A stretch of DNA of 53,508 bases from an uncultured Bacteroidales bacterium. GTDB taxonomy: Bacteria; Bacteroidota; Bacteroidia; Bacteroidales; Paludibacteraceae. The stretch covers positions 1-53,508 of the forward strand of contig CAMKDV010000017.1 of the NCBI GenBank assembly GCA_946411385.1, in the 5' to 3' direction. Shown one piece after another: positions 42,561 through 49,343 of the stretch (position 1 is its first letter; each line of letters opens with the position of its first letter). The position numbers and the translations under genes were made by a program. The notes under the pieces were generated by a model. The model searched no databases and was not told the origin of the DNA. It saw only the letters and a list, made by a program, of their open reading frames with translations.

Positions 42561-43790
42561 TTATGATTTTTTGAATAATATGGATGAATCCCCATAACTG
42601 AGGAAACGGAAATCGTGCGAGAGGGCATAATCATATATCGTATGCCAATCACCATCCACGAAGGCGGAGACAAGCAGCAGCAAGGTGGACTTAGGCTGGT
42701 GGAAGTTCGTGATAAGTATATCCACCACATGGAACGTGTATCCAGGACGAATCATAATCTGCGTCTCGGCATGAAGTGTGTCCTGACCGGTAGCGTCCAA
42801 ATAGTCTACGATAGCCTGCAGAGCCACAGCGGACGAAAGGGTGTAAGCTTTCTCGTACGGCTCATGCTGGTTGATATGTATCGTTTCGATATCCCGATAG
42901 TTCGATATCTCTGCATCTTGCAGTCTGCACCCGATGAAATAGAGCGATTCGAGTGTGCGCATCGAAGTGGTGCCCACCGATACGATATGCCCGAGGTGAG
43001 CAATAATCTGCCGTATAGCTTCTTTCGGCACGGCTATGATCTCCGTGTGCATCGGATGTTCGTTGGCATCCTCCACTTTTACCGGCTGGAACGTTCCCGC
43101 ACCTACATGTAGCGTCAATTCGGTGGTCTGTATGCCTTGACGGCGCAATCCGTCCAGCACAGCATCGGTAAAATGCAGTCCTGCAGTAGGAGCTGCCACC
43201 GAACCTTTGATGCGCGAATAGACTGTCTGATAGGTTGTCTTGTCACTCTCTTCCGTCGGGCGGTTGAGGTACGGAGGAATAGGCAGTTCGCCTATCGCTT
43301 CCAGTATCTCGGAGAAAGCTACCGACGTATCATCCCACGAGAAACGCACGGCAAAGGTATTGCCTTGCTGCGATAGTTTCTCGGCGTGGAGAGTAACATG
43401 TCCGCCAAGATTGGCGAGGGGCATGCTGATAGGCTCGTCGTGCCATTTCTTGGCGTTGCCTATCATACATTTCCATACACATCCGTTGGTAGAGGATAGC
43501 GACAGCTGGTAGTCGTACGGCTCTATCGGCGCGAGGCAGAACACTTCGATACGCGCACCGGTGGGCTTGTGAAAAACCAGCCGCGCCTGGATGACGCGGG
43601 TATTGTTGTACACCAGCAGCGAACCGGAGGGGATGTATCTGCCTACGTTGTAGAACAAATCATCGCTGACCTGTCCGTCGCGGTACACGAGCAGTTTGCT
43701 GTGGTCTCTTTGCGCGAGCGGGTACTTGGCGATCCTTTCGTCCGGTAGCAGATAATTGTACTCGTTTATCAGTATGGGGGTGTCTGTCAT
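42561..43790 (-). CDS. queA: S-adenosylmethionine:tRNA ribosyltransferase-isomerase
   Basis: The product is 409 residues from ATG 43790, the start that gives the normal QueA N-terminus (NEYNYLLPDERIAKYPLAQRDHSKLLVY). A longer reading to 43865 has no QueA character. The core shows YNNTRVIQARL, GSVAAPTAGLHFT, LTLHVGAGTFQPVK and NFHQPKSTLLLLVSAF. It makes epoxyqueuosine on tRNA. The upstream methyltransferase frame overlaps its first 131 bases. The ATGA at 43790-43787 contains a TGA that would be the natural stop of that gene in another frame. Confidence 0.95.
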   Translation of the reverse strand: MTDTPILINEYNYLLPDERIAKYPLAQRDHSKLLVYRDGQVSDDLFYNVGRYIPSGSLLVYNNTRVIQARLVFHKPTGARIEVFCLAPIEPYDYQLSLSSTNGCVWKCMIGNAKKWHDEPISMPLANLGGHVTLHAEKLSQQGNTFAVRFSWDDTSVAFSEILEAIGELPIPPYLNRPTEESDKTTYQTVYSRIKGSVAAPTAGLHFTDAVLDGLRRQGIQTTELTLHVGAGTFQPVKVEDANEHPMHTEIIAVPKEAIRQIIAHLGHIVSVGTTSMRTLESLYFIGCRLQDAEISNYRDIETIHINQHEPYEKAYTLSSAVALQAIVDYLDATGQDTLHAETQIMIRPGYTFHVVDILITNFHQPKSTLLLLVSAFVDGDWHTIYDYALSHDFRFLSYGDSSILFKKS

Positions 43791-44994
43791 AATCTTTTTT
43801 GTTTTGGGGTCTTCCGTGCGAGGCCTTGCCGAACGCGGCTTTCCATTCTTTGTGCTCACCGGCAAACAACTCGTAGCGGTTATACAAGCAGTCCAGTTCG
43901 CCGTTGAGCAAGTGAATCTTCTCGGCGGGTTTAAGGCCTATGCACTTTAGAGCATCCTCGTTGGCGGAAATGATCCACGCAGTAGCGCCTGTGAACTGAT
44001 GCTTGAGGGCTGTACCGATATTGGCGTACAAGTCCATGATGTTCTTGTCCTGTCCGAGCCGCTCGCCGTAAGGCGGATTGATTACCACCAGCGCATCGGG
44101 CGTACCCTGCTCGTGGCGTATTTCCTCCATACGGATCTGCTTGAGTTCGATATATTTCTGCAAGCCGGCTGAGCGAACATTCTTCATCGCAGCCTGCAAA
44201 GCATAGTATCCGGCATCCGAAGCATAGATCTTGTGCTCAAACTCTCGCTCGTCAGCATCATCGGACATAAGCGTATCGAACAGATCTTTGTTGAAATCCT
44301 GCCAGTTCTCGAACGCAAAATGCTTGCGGAACAATCCGGGCGGGATATTTAGCGCGATGAGTGCCGCCTCTATCGCTATCGTTCCCGAACCGCACATCGG
44401 GTCGTACAAGTCCGACTGGCCTTTCCATCCTGCCATCATCAACATTCCTGCCGCCAATGCCTCATTGATGGGCGCTTCGGTGGTAGCTACGCGCCAACCG
44501 CGCTTGTGCAGACTCTCGCCGCTGCTGTCCAAGGATATTGTTACCGTCCGTTCGGCAATATGCACGTTAATGTACAAGTCAGGTTCCGTCACACGCACCG
44601 ACGGACGTTTGCCATACTTCTCATTGAAAAAATCCGCAATGGCATCCTTTACCTTGTAGGTCACATACCGAGAATGCTTGAAAGTCTCCGAATATACCGT
44701 AGCATCAATGCTGAACGTGGTAGTGAGTGTCATGTACTGCTCCCAATCTATCTCCTTGGCTTTGGCATATACCTCGTCGGCATCATCCGCACGGAACGAC
44801 GCTATCGGTACCAGCACACGCGAGGCTGTCCTTAGACAGATGTTCGCTTTGTACAGAATACTTTTGTCCCCACGGAACGTAACAGCCCGGCGACCGATCT
44901 GTACATCGTTGCCACCTATACCTGTTATCTCCTCGGCAAGAACATTTTCCAGACCTTTGAAGGTCTTTGCTATCATATCAAATTCGGCTTCCAT
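43660..44994 (-). CDS. THUMP-domain class I SAM-dependent rRNA methyltransferase (RlmL N-terminal type)
   Basis: The product is 444 residues from ATG 44994 (MEAEFDMIAKTFKGLENVLAEE). The frame continues to 45348, but that part reads across tRNA-Ser(UGA) and the promoter and is not coding. The THUMP region is about 45-155, followed by YDPMCGSGTIAIEAALIA (SAM motif) and VVINPPYGERLG (NPPY catalytic motif). It methylates guanosine N2 in 23S rRNA by family analogy. After FAGEHKEW the sequence turns into a basic, non-conserved tail that overlaps queA by 131 bases. One added A in the A6 tract at 43800-43795 would instead end it at the TGA overlapping the queA ATG. Confidence 0.88.
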   Translation of the reverse strand: MEAEFDMIAKTFKGLENVLAEEITGIGGNDVQIGRRAVTFRGDKSILYKANICLRTASRVLVPIASFRADDADEVYAKAKEIDWEQYMTLTTTFSIDATVYSETFKHSRYVTYKVKDAIADFFNEKYGKRPSVRVTEPDLYINVHIAERTVTISLDSSGESLHKRGWRVATTEAPINEALAAGMLMMAGWKGQSDLYDPMCGSGTIAIEAALIALNIPPGLFRKHFAFENWQDFNKDLFDTLMSDDADEREFEHKIYASDAGYYALQAAMKNVRSAGLQKYIELKQIRMEEIRHEQGTPDALVVINPPYGERLGQDKNIMDLYANIGTALKHQFTGATAWIISANEDALKCIGLKPAEKIHLLNGELDCLYNRYELFAGEHKEWKAAFGKASHGRPQNKKDYDRHPHTDKRVQLSATGRKDRQVPARAKRPQQTARVPRRTGQR

Positions 44995-45019
44995 AGGCGT
45001 GTTTCCAAATAAGAGTTTA

Positions 45020-45051
45020 CAAAGATACACATTTTTTAGCAAATATGCAAA
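45020..45051 (-). promoter_or_regulatory. Bacteroidota-type promoter of the methyltransferase-queA-GH53-tatD operon
   Basis: On the minus strand, TTTG (45051-45048), 20 bases, then TATCTTTG (45027-45020), 26 bases before ATG 44994. This confirms the shorter start. Confidence 0.85.
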
Positions 45052-45067
45052 AAAAGTACCAAATAAA

Positions 45068-45099
45068 TTTGCATTTATGGCAAAAAACTTGTATCTTTG
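45068..45099 (+). promoter_or_regulatory. Bacteroidota-type promoter of tRNA-Ser(UGA)
   Basis: TTTG at 45068-45071, 20 bases, then TATCTTTG at 45092-45099. The tRNA begins 160 bases downstream, so there is a long leader containing the structured repeat. Confidence 0.8.
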
Positions 45100-45148
45100 C
45101 ATGCTTTTTAGGCAAAACACCCCAAACCGGGGTCTCCTATTATATATT

Positions 45149-45247
45149 GGGGTCCCCGACACAAACCAAGCCGTAGGCTGTTTGTGGTGGGGAGAGCGGA
45201 GGCAATGTTGCGCTCTATGTCGCAGAGCGACATCTGTAAGCAACATT
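45149..45247 (-). repeat. Copy B of the two-hairpin structured repeat element (inverted)
   Basis: 45149-45202 is the reverse complement of 33781-33834 with three mismatches. It folds as CCCCgaCACAAACcaAGCC / GGCTgtTTGTGgtGGGG with loop GTA. It is followed by a nested hairpin: outer AATGTTGC (45204-45211) / GCAACATT (45240-45247), inner ATGTCGC / GCGACAT with loop AGA (45217-45233). It lies inside the tRNA-Ser(UGA) leader. Confidence 0.85.
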
Positions 45248-45260
45248 TGCCGAACGTGAA

Positions 45261-45345
45261 GGAAAGTTGGCGGAGTGGTCGATCGCGGCGGTCTTGAAAA
45301 CCGTTGACCTGAGAGGGTCCGGGGGTTCGAATCCCTCACTTTCCG
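45261..45345 (+). tRNA. tRNA-Ser (anticodon UGA)
   Basis: The molecule is 85 nt. The acceptor GGAAAGT pairs with ACTTTCC, the anticodon loop is CTTGAAA between GCGGT and ACCGT, a long variable arm is present, and the T loop is GGGGG-TTCGAAT-CCCTC. The discriminator is G at 45345 and CCA is not encoded. Confidence 0.97.
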
Positions 45346-45353
45346 CAAAGAAG

Positions 45354-45402
45354 GTAGCGATTTGTCTGTCTGAGTTTACTCAAGCAAGCAAATCGCTACT
45401 TT
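45354..45402 (+). terminator. Intrinsic terminator after tRNA-Ser(UGA)
   Basis: GTAGCGATTTG (45354-45364) pairs perfectly with CAAATCGCTAC (45389-45399), followed by TTT. It may also end the convergent ccsBA transcript. Confidence 0.75.
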
Positions 45403-45412
45403 CATTCTGACC

Positions 45413-46549
45413 TTAAGATGTATAGGAATGCAATCCGCCAAGCAAATAGCTGACTCCGAAATAGGTGAAGAGAACGAAGAGGAACGCTATCACGCAAAAA
45501 GCGTGATATACTATTTGTGATTTGCCATTGGTCATTTGTGATTTGAGCCAGGGGAAGTGGAGGAGGAGGGCATAGACGAGCATCGTGATGAGTGCCCAGG
45601 TCTCTTTTGGGTCCCAGCCCCAATATCTGCCCCAGGACATGTTAGCCCAGACGGCACCGATAAAGATGCCGGCAGTGAGGCAGAACAAAGCGGGGTACAA
45701 GAGTATCGAAGATACTATTTGTAATTTGACATTTGTCATTTGTAATTTGTCTTTGCGCAGGCCTTCGGCTTTCCGGGCAGCAAGGGCGGTACAAAGCCCG
45801 ATGATACCATTTACCATGATGACGGCAAACAAGGTGTACGCCAACATGATGACCGACACGTGGATGCCCAACAAAGGCGTTTGCAACACGGGCTGCAAGG
45901 GCGGTTTGGGCGTGACCACCTTGGTCATGATGATCGCGAGGGCAATGATTAACACCGCGAATAAGCCTACCCCGACCCTCCCTAAAAGGAGGGAGTTAGC
46001 ATTCAGGCTCTTCAAGAGCGCACGGAAGCGGGTGCGGGGCTGGAAAAAGAAAGCGATCATCGCCACGAGGAGCAAGGCATAGCCGGTATAGGTGATGGCT
46101 ATACCCCAAGGATCGTAGTTATACGCCAGCACCACGCCAAGCTGATCGCTATCATAATCCGACTGGCAGAAGCGGTAACCATGGTAGCGGAGCGGCTGAT
46201 TCATGCGGATGATGCCTTCGTCCACGGTAAGCGGCTGTTGGCTGCGGTCAAGAAGACGCAGACTGGTAACATAATCGACGGGATGGTCGCCATCGTAGAT
46301 AACCTGAAAATCCCAGAGGAAAAGACTTATTGATGATTGATGGATTGATGAATTGATGGTTTGGGCTTGGTCGGCACGGAGATGTATCTCGCCCTGCTCT
46401 CCGAAAAAATGCGTCACGCACGCTCCGATGACAATCGTCACCAGAGCGGCGTGAAGCAGACCCGTACAAGGCGCCTTGCGGAACCTGAACGGGCGCAACC
46501 AATCTATATTAACAATTCTAACCATTAGATTGCATCGATGGATAGCCAT
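45413..46549 (-). CDS. Cytochrome c biogenesis protein CcsBA (ResB-like region fused to CcsA)
   Basis: The product is 378 residues. The N-terminal about 165 residues resemble a shortened ResB/CcsB. The C-terminal half is CcsA with several membrane segments and the haem-handling WWD motif WGRYWGWDPKETWALI. System II CcsBA exports haem and ligates it to CxxCH motifs outside the inner membrane, which fits the di-haem protein encoded just upstream (stop/start overlap TAATG). The coding sequence carries repeat-derived segments in frame: about residues 62-74, 185-194 (NSLLLGRVGVG), 265-279 (KLQMTNVKLQI) and 334-346 (KSQMTNGKSQI), all outside the WWD motif. The start codon lies in a 24-bp duplication, so ATG 46525 is an alternative start. 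Confidence 0.85.
   Translation of the reverse strand: MAIHRCNLMVRIVNIDWLRPFRFRKAPCTGLLHAALVTIVIGACVTHFFGEQGEIHLRADQAQTINSSIHQSSISLFLWDFQVIYDGDHPVDYVTSLRLLDRSQQPLTVDEGIIRMNQPLRYHGYRFCQSDYDSDQLGVVLAYNYDPWGIAITYTGYALLLVAMIAFFFQPRTRFRALLKSLNANSLLLGRVGVGLFAVLIIALAIIMTKVVTPKPPLQPVLQTPLLGIHVSVIMLAYTLFAVIMVNGIIGLCTALAARKAEGLRKDKLQMTNVKLQIVSSILLYPALFCLTAGIFIGAVWANMSWGRYWGWDPKETWALITMLVYALLLHFPWLKSQMTNGKSQIVYHAFCVIAFLFVLFTYFGVSYLLGGLHSYTS
45511..45547 (-). repeat. TTTGTGATTTG-type repeat inside ccsBA (copy 1)
   Basis: The plus strand reads CTATTTGTGATTTGCC then ATTGGTCATTTGTGATTTG. It matches copy 2 at 45713-45753 at roughly nine of ten positions over 37 bases. In frame it encodes KSQMTNGKSQI in a loop between membrane segments. 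Confidence 0.88.
45713..45753 (-). repeat. TTTGTAATTTG-type repeat inside ccsBA (copy 2)
   Basis: The plus strand reads TACTATTTGTAATTTGAC then ATTTGTCATTTGTAATTTG. In frame it encodes KLQMTNVKLQI. Confidence 0.88.
45970..45995 (-). repeat. CCCTCCCTAAAAGGAGGGAG palindromic element inside ccsBA
   Basis: CTCCCT (45978-45983) and AGGGAG (45990-45995) flank AAAAGG, preceded by CCCCGAC. From memory, a sequence of this type is dispersed in many Bacteroidota genomes. Here it is in frame and encodes NSLLLGRVGVG. Confidence 0.75.
46328..46362 (-). repeat. TTGATGA/TTGATGG repeat inside ccsBA
   Basis: The plus strand reads TTATTGATGATTGATGG then ATTGATGAATTGATGG. In frame, minus strand, it encodes QTINSSIHQSSIS. 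Confidence 0.85.
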
Positions 46550-46563
46550 TAGATTGCATTGAT
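46522..46563 (-). repeat. 24-bp-spaced direct repeat at the DHOR/ccsBA junction
   Basis: CCATTAGATTGCATCGAT (46522-46539) and CCATTAGATTGCATTGAT (46546-46563) differ at one base and are 24 bp (eight codons) apart. The repeat duplicates the stop/start overlap, creating two in-frame ATGs for ccsBA (46549 and 46525). Confidence 0.85.
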
Positions 46564-48141
46564 AAACGCCACGATAGCATCACGGTCTTCCTTAGGTAGC
46601 TGGTAGAACTGCTGCGTAGGCCAGTAAGCATCGCTCTGATTGCTATAGCCATGCCACATGATGGCCTCGATTACATTGCGTGCACGCGTGTCGTGCATTC
46701 GTGCCTCGTAGGCATCACCGGTAGCTTTCTTATGCAATCCCCTGCCCCAGAGCGGCGTTGTACGGCACCAACCGGTACGTATATCGTTCTCCATGCACAG
46801 TTTGTGTTGGACCATGTCGGTATACGGCCAGATTTTCTGATTAGGATAGCGCGGCATCTGTGCTGTGACGGGGAAGTTATTCGGGTCACGCACCTCGTCA
46901 GGACCGGTAGTCCATGTGGGACGGTGGCAGTAGTCGCAGCCGATCTGCGTGAACAGTTCTTTTCCGCGCAGCACTGCACTATCTTTCACGTTACGAGCAG
47001 CGGGCACAGCCAATCCGCGATGCCAAATCATGACCTGCGTAAACTCCTCATCGCTCATCTCGGCGGAAAGGGTCTTGCTGGTCAGGTAGTCGTAGATAGC
47101 CTGCTCGGTGCCGAACTTCTCCTGAACCTCAGGGTCTTTGCTTGCATATTCGGCATAGATCGTACCGTTGAGGTCGAGGTAGTGGTACTGCCGGTCGGAA
47201 CGGGTAACGTTCGTGATGTTCCATATAGCGTTAGCTCCGGCTCCATCCATAAGAGGTCCGCGCGTGAGGGCGTAAGTAAAGCGCTTGGGTCCCCACTGCG
47301 GATCATTCTTGTAGTAGCCCGAGGTCTGGAAACCGCCATCCCAGAAAGCAGGGTTCAGACCGTTCTTAAGTTTGCCGTCAGCTGCCTCTTTCTCGTATTG
47401 GGCGATGATGTCGGCATCGGTGATGGCATCCAACAGGCCGGAGCCGTACACGCCGATGGTGTTCTCCAGCTTGACCTCGTAGCCTTCGCTCTCCAGCAGT
47501 CCGTCGGGATCGCGATAGCCTTGGTTATACACATAGACAGCCGTTTTTGGCATCTTTACTTCCGGATAGCGCAGCTCGTAGGTCTCGCCGTCGGCAAACT
47601 TGTTACCATGCTCATCGGTAGCGTTATGCCAGGTGACGGTTATTTGATCGGGATCGAGCGGCGCCTTGAATGGTGCAGCACCGAACAGCTGTGGCATTCC
47701 TGCCAGCCAGGGCACATAAGCTTGCGTGGCGGGGTTGATAACGACGAGCAGCGTACCATTGCCTACCTCGGCAGCATTGTAGCGTCCCTCCGGAACGCTC
47801 GTGCCGTGGGAGTAGTTGGGGTGGCAGTGCTGGCAAGACGAACGCACATAGATAGGTCCCAAGCCGTGCTGACGACCGCTCTCGTTGGTAACAAAATCTT
47901 TCTCGGCGATGTTATCACCCTGGGCGAACATCACTCCCAGGCCGGCATCCTCAGTAGCCGGTGTGGGCTGACGGAAGGTCATGGAGGAAGTGTTCTCGGT
48001 TGTGCCCAACTTACCGCCGGTATAGTACCACTCCGGCAGTTCGGTCACGGGCTGCGGATCGGTACCGGAAGGCTTGCAGCCGACCATGGCGGTCAGGATG
48101 CCGATGACGGCCATGCCGCTCAGATAAAAATTGCTTCTCAT
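46549..48141 (-). CDS. Di-haem oxidoreductase (DHOR/putative peroxidase family) lipoprotein
   Basis: The product is 530 residues. Lipoprotein signal MRSNFYLSGMAVIGILTAMVGC places Cys at 22. Two haem c motifs are visible: CQHCH (103-107) and CDYCH (402-406). The spacing and the segments between them (GSGLLDAITDADI, MIWHRGLAVPAARN, TTPLWGRGLHKKATGD) match the DHOR family, formerly DUF1111, which often travels with imelysins. It should be exported, lipid-anchored and loaded with haem by CcsBA. It is thought to perform periplasmic or surface redox chemistry, substrate unknown. It begins three bases after the imelysin stop. Confidence 0.9.
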   Translation of the reverse strand: MRSNFYLSGMAVIGILTAMVGCKPSGTDPQPVTELPEWYYTGGKLGTTENTSSMTFRQPTPATEDAGLGVMFAQGDNIAEKDFVTNESGRQHGLGPIYVRSSCQHCHPNYSHGTSVPEGRYNAAEVGNGTLLVVINPATQAYVPWLAGMPQLFGAAPFKAPLDPDQITVTWHNATDEHGNKFADGETYELRYPEVKMPKTAVYVYNQGYRDPDGLLESEGYEVKLENTIGVYGSGLLDAITDADIIAQYEKEAADGKLKNGLNPAFWDGGFQTSGYYKNDPQWGPKRFTYALTRGPLMDGAGANAIWNITNVTRSDRQYHYLDLNGTIYAEYASKDPEVQEKFGTEQAIYDYLTSKTLSAEMSDEEFTQVMIWHRGLAVPAARNVKDSAVLRGKELFTQIGCDYCHRPTWTTGPDEVRDPNNFPVTAQMPRYPNQKIWPYTDMVQHKLCMENDIRTGWCRTTPLWGRGLHKKATGDAYEARMHDTRARNVIEAIMWHGYSNQSDAYWPTQQFYQLPKEDRDAIVAFINAI

Positions 48142-48144
48142 AAC

Positions 48145-49323
48145 TTATTTGCTTAACAATGGTAAAACTTCATCATCCAGCACCTCTTCCAGTGCGGATA
48201 CTTTGTCGATAGCAGCCTTCACGACGGGATTGTCCTGGGCGTTGTTCTCGAAATCCTGTATCAGCTCAATGGCAGCTATGGCATCCTCAATAGCCGTACG
48301 CACTTGTTTGTCGAGGTCGGCATTCTGGCGATAGACGTAGTTGGATACGGAATATTCACCTGCCTGTGCGCCGCAATAGGCGTGCTGGATAGAGCGGATA
48401 TTGTCGGCAAAATCGATGGTAGAAGTGCAGCTGTACGGGCTCTCTATATAATCGCGTTCCTCCGGCGTACTGCTCAGATAGGGGTTACCCATCTTCATAT
48501 CAGCCACCTCACCGGCAATGTCCACACATCCGGCAATGATCTCTTCGGCTACCTCCTGATAGGTCAGGTAGGTCGAACCGGGTTTGCCGGCATTGATCAT
48601 CTGCGATCCGTAGCGGTCTTCAAATACATCCACTTCGCCGTCCTCCAGCAGTTTCATCTTGGCGGCACTTACCTCACCTGCCCAGCAGTACTCCAGGAGG
48701 ATAGCCTGTTGCGTCAGGTCCTCTACGATACCCAGCAAGTAGACCGCCTCGGCGTGGGTGAGATTGGCAGCGTGCGGACGGCCTGTACCCACAGCACGAC
48801 CATCTTTCTCCACGCTCTCAAACAGCAGGTACTCAGCGGCATGGAAACCTTTCAGTGCATAGCCGAGCTTGTCGCCCACATAGGATCCGCCTTCCTCTTC
48901 GATGGCAGCCATTCGCTCGGCGTCATGCAGCAAGGCGCTCATGGCATTGAAATCCAACGGCCAGCTGTCGATATGCGGATCGATGCTGTGCGCTGCAGCG
49001 GGTCCGTAAAGGAAAGCTTCGCTCTGCTCCCAATACTTGCGCATCAGTCGCCACGACGTACCGGCATCGCGCATCAGCGCTGCATAGTCCTCGCCCTTGG
49101 TAACTTTGTCAAGAATTTGCTCGGTCTGATCGAGCAGGGTGATACCTGCATCCGCCATGGCACTGTAGGTAGCGATCACAGTGTTGTTGACATAGGGCGT
49201 CACAGCTTGCTGCAACGCCGCCTCTTTGTCCGAGGTGACCTCTGTGCCACCTCCTTTGCAACCCACCAGGAAGCCCAGAGATACCAGGGCAACCGGGAGA
49301 ATTAGTGATAAATTCTTTTTCAT
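48145..49323 (-). CDS. Imelysin family (M75) iron-regulated lipoprotein
   Basis: The product is 392 residues. The lipoprotein signal MKKNLSLILPVALVSLGFLVGC has Cys at 22. Family landmarks: YWEQSEAFLYGPA and DPHIDSWPLD (98-124), and the GxHxxE motif as GFHAAE (159-164). Imelysins are four-helix-bundle pairs linked to iron uptake or haem processes. No peptidase activity is established. The gene is 20 bases after the porin gene and 3 bases before the DHOR gene, in one operon. Confidence 0.9.
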   Translation of the reverse strand: MKKNLSLILPVALVSLGFLVGCKGGGTEVTSDKEAALQQAVTPYVNNTVIATYSAMADAGITLLDQTEQILDKVTKGEDYAALMRDAGTSWRLMRKYWEQSEAFLYGPAAAHSIDPHIDSWPLDFNAMSALLHDAERMAAIEEEGGSYVGDKLGYALKGFHAAEYLLFESVEKDGRAVGTGRPHAANLTHAEAVYLLGIVEDLTQQAILLEYCWAGEVSAAKMKLLEDGEVDVFEDRYGSQMINAGKPGSTYLTYQEVAEEIIAGCVDIAGEVADMKMGNPYLSSTPEERDYIESPYSCTSTIDFADNIRSIQHAYCGAQAGEYSVSNYVYRQNADLDKQVRTAIEDAIAAIELIQDFENNAQDNPVVKAAIDKVSALEEVLDDEVLPLLSK

Positions 49324-49343
49324 ATTGGCTATAATGTTATAAT

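Noticed and set aside
44995..45348. N-terminal extension of the methyltransferase frame
   Set aside because: It covers tRNA-Ser(UGA) antisense ([10 protein letters not shown] artefact), the structured repeat and both promoters. ATG 44994, 26 bases after a consensus promoter, is the true start.
46651..48156. 501-codon open frame on the plus strand
   Set aside because: It is antisense to the di-haem oxidoreductase, whose CxxCH motifs and lipobox fix the coding strand.
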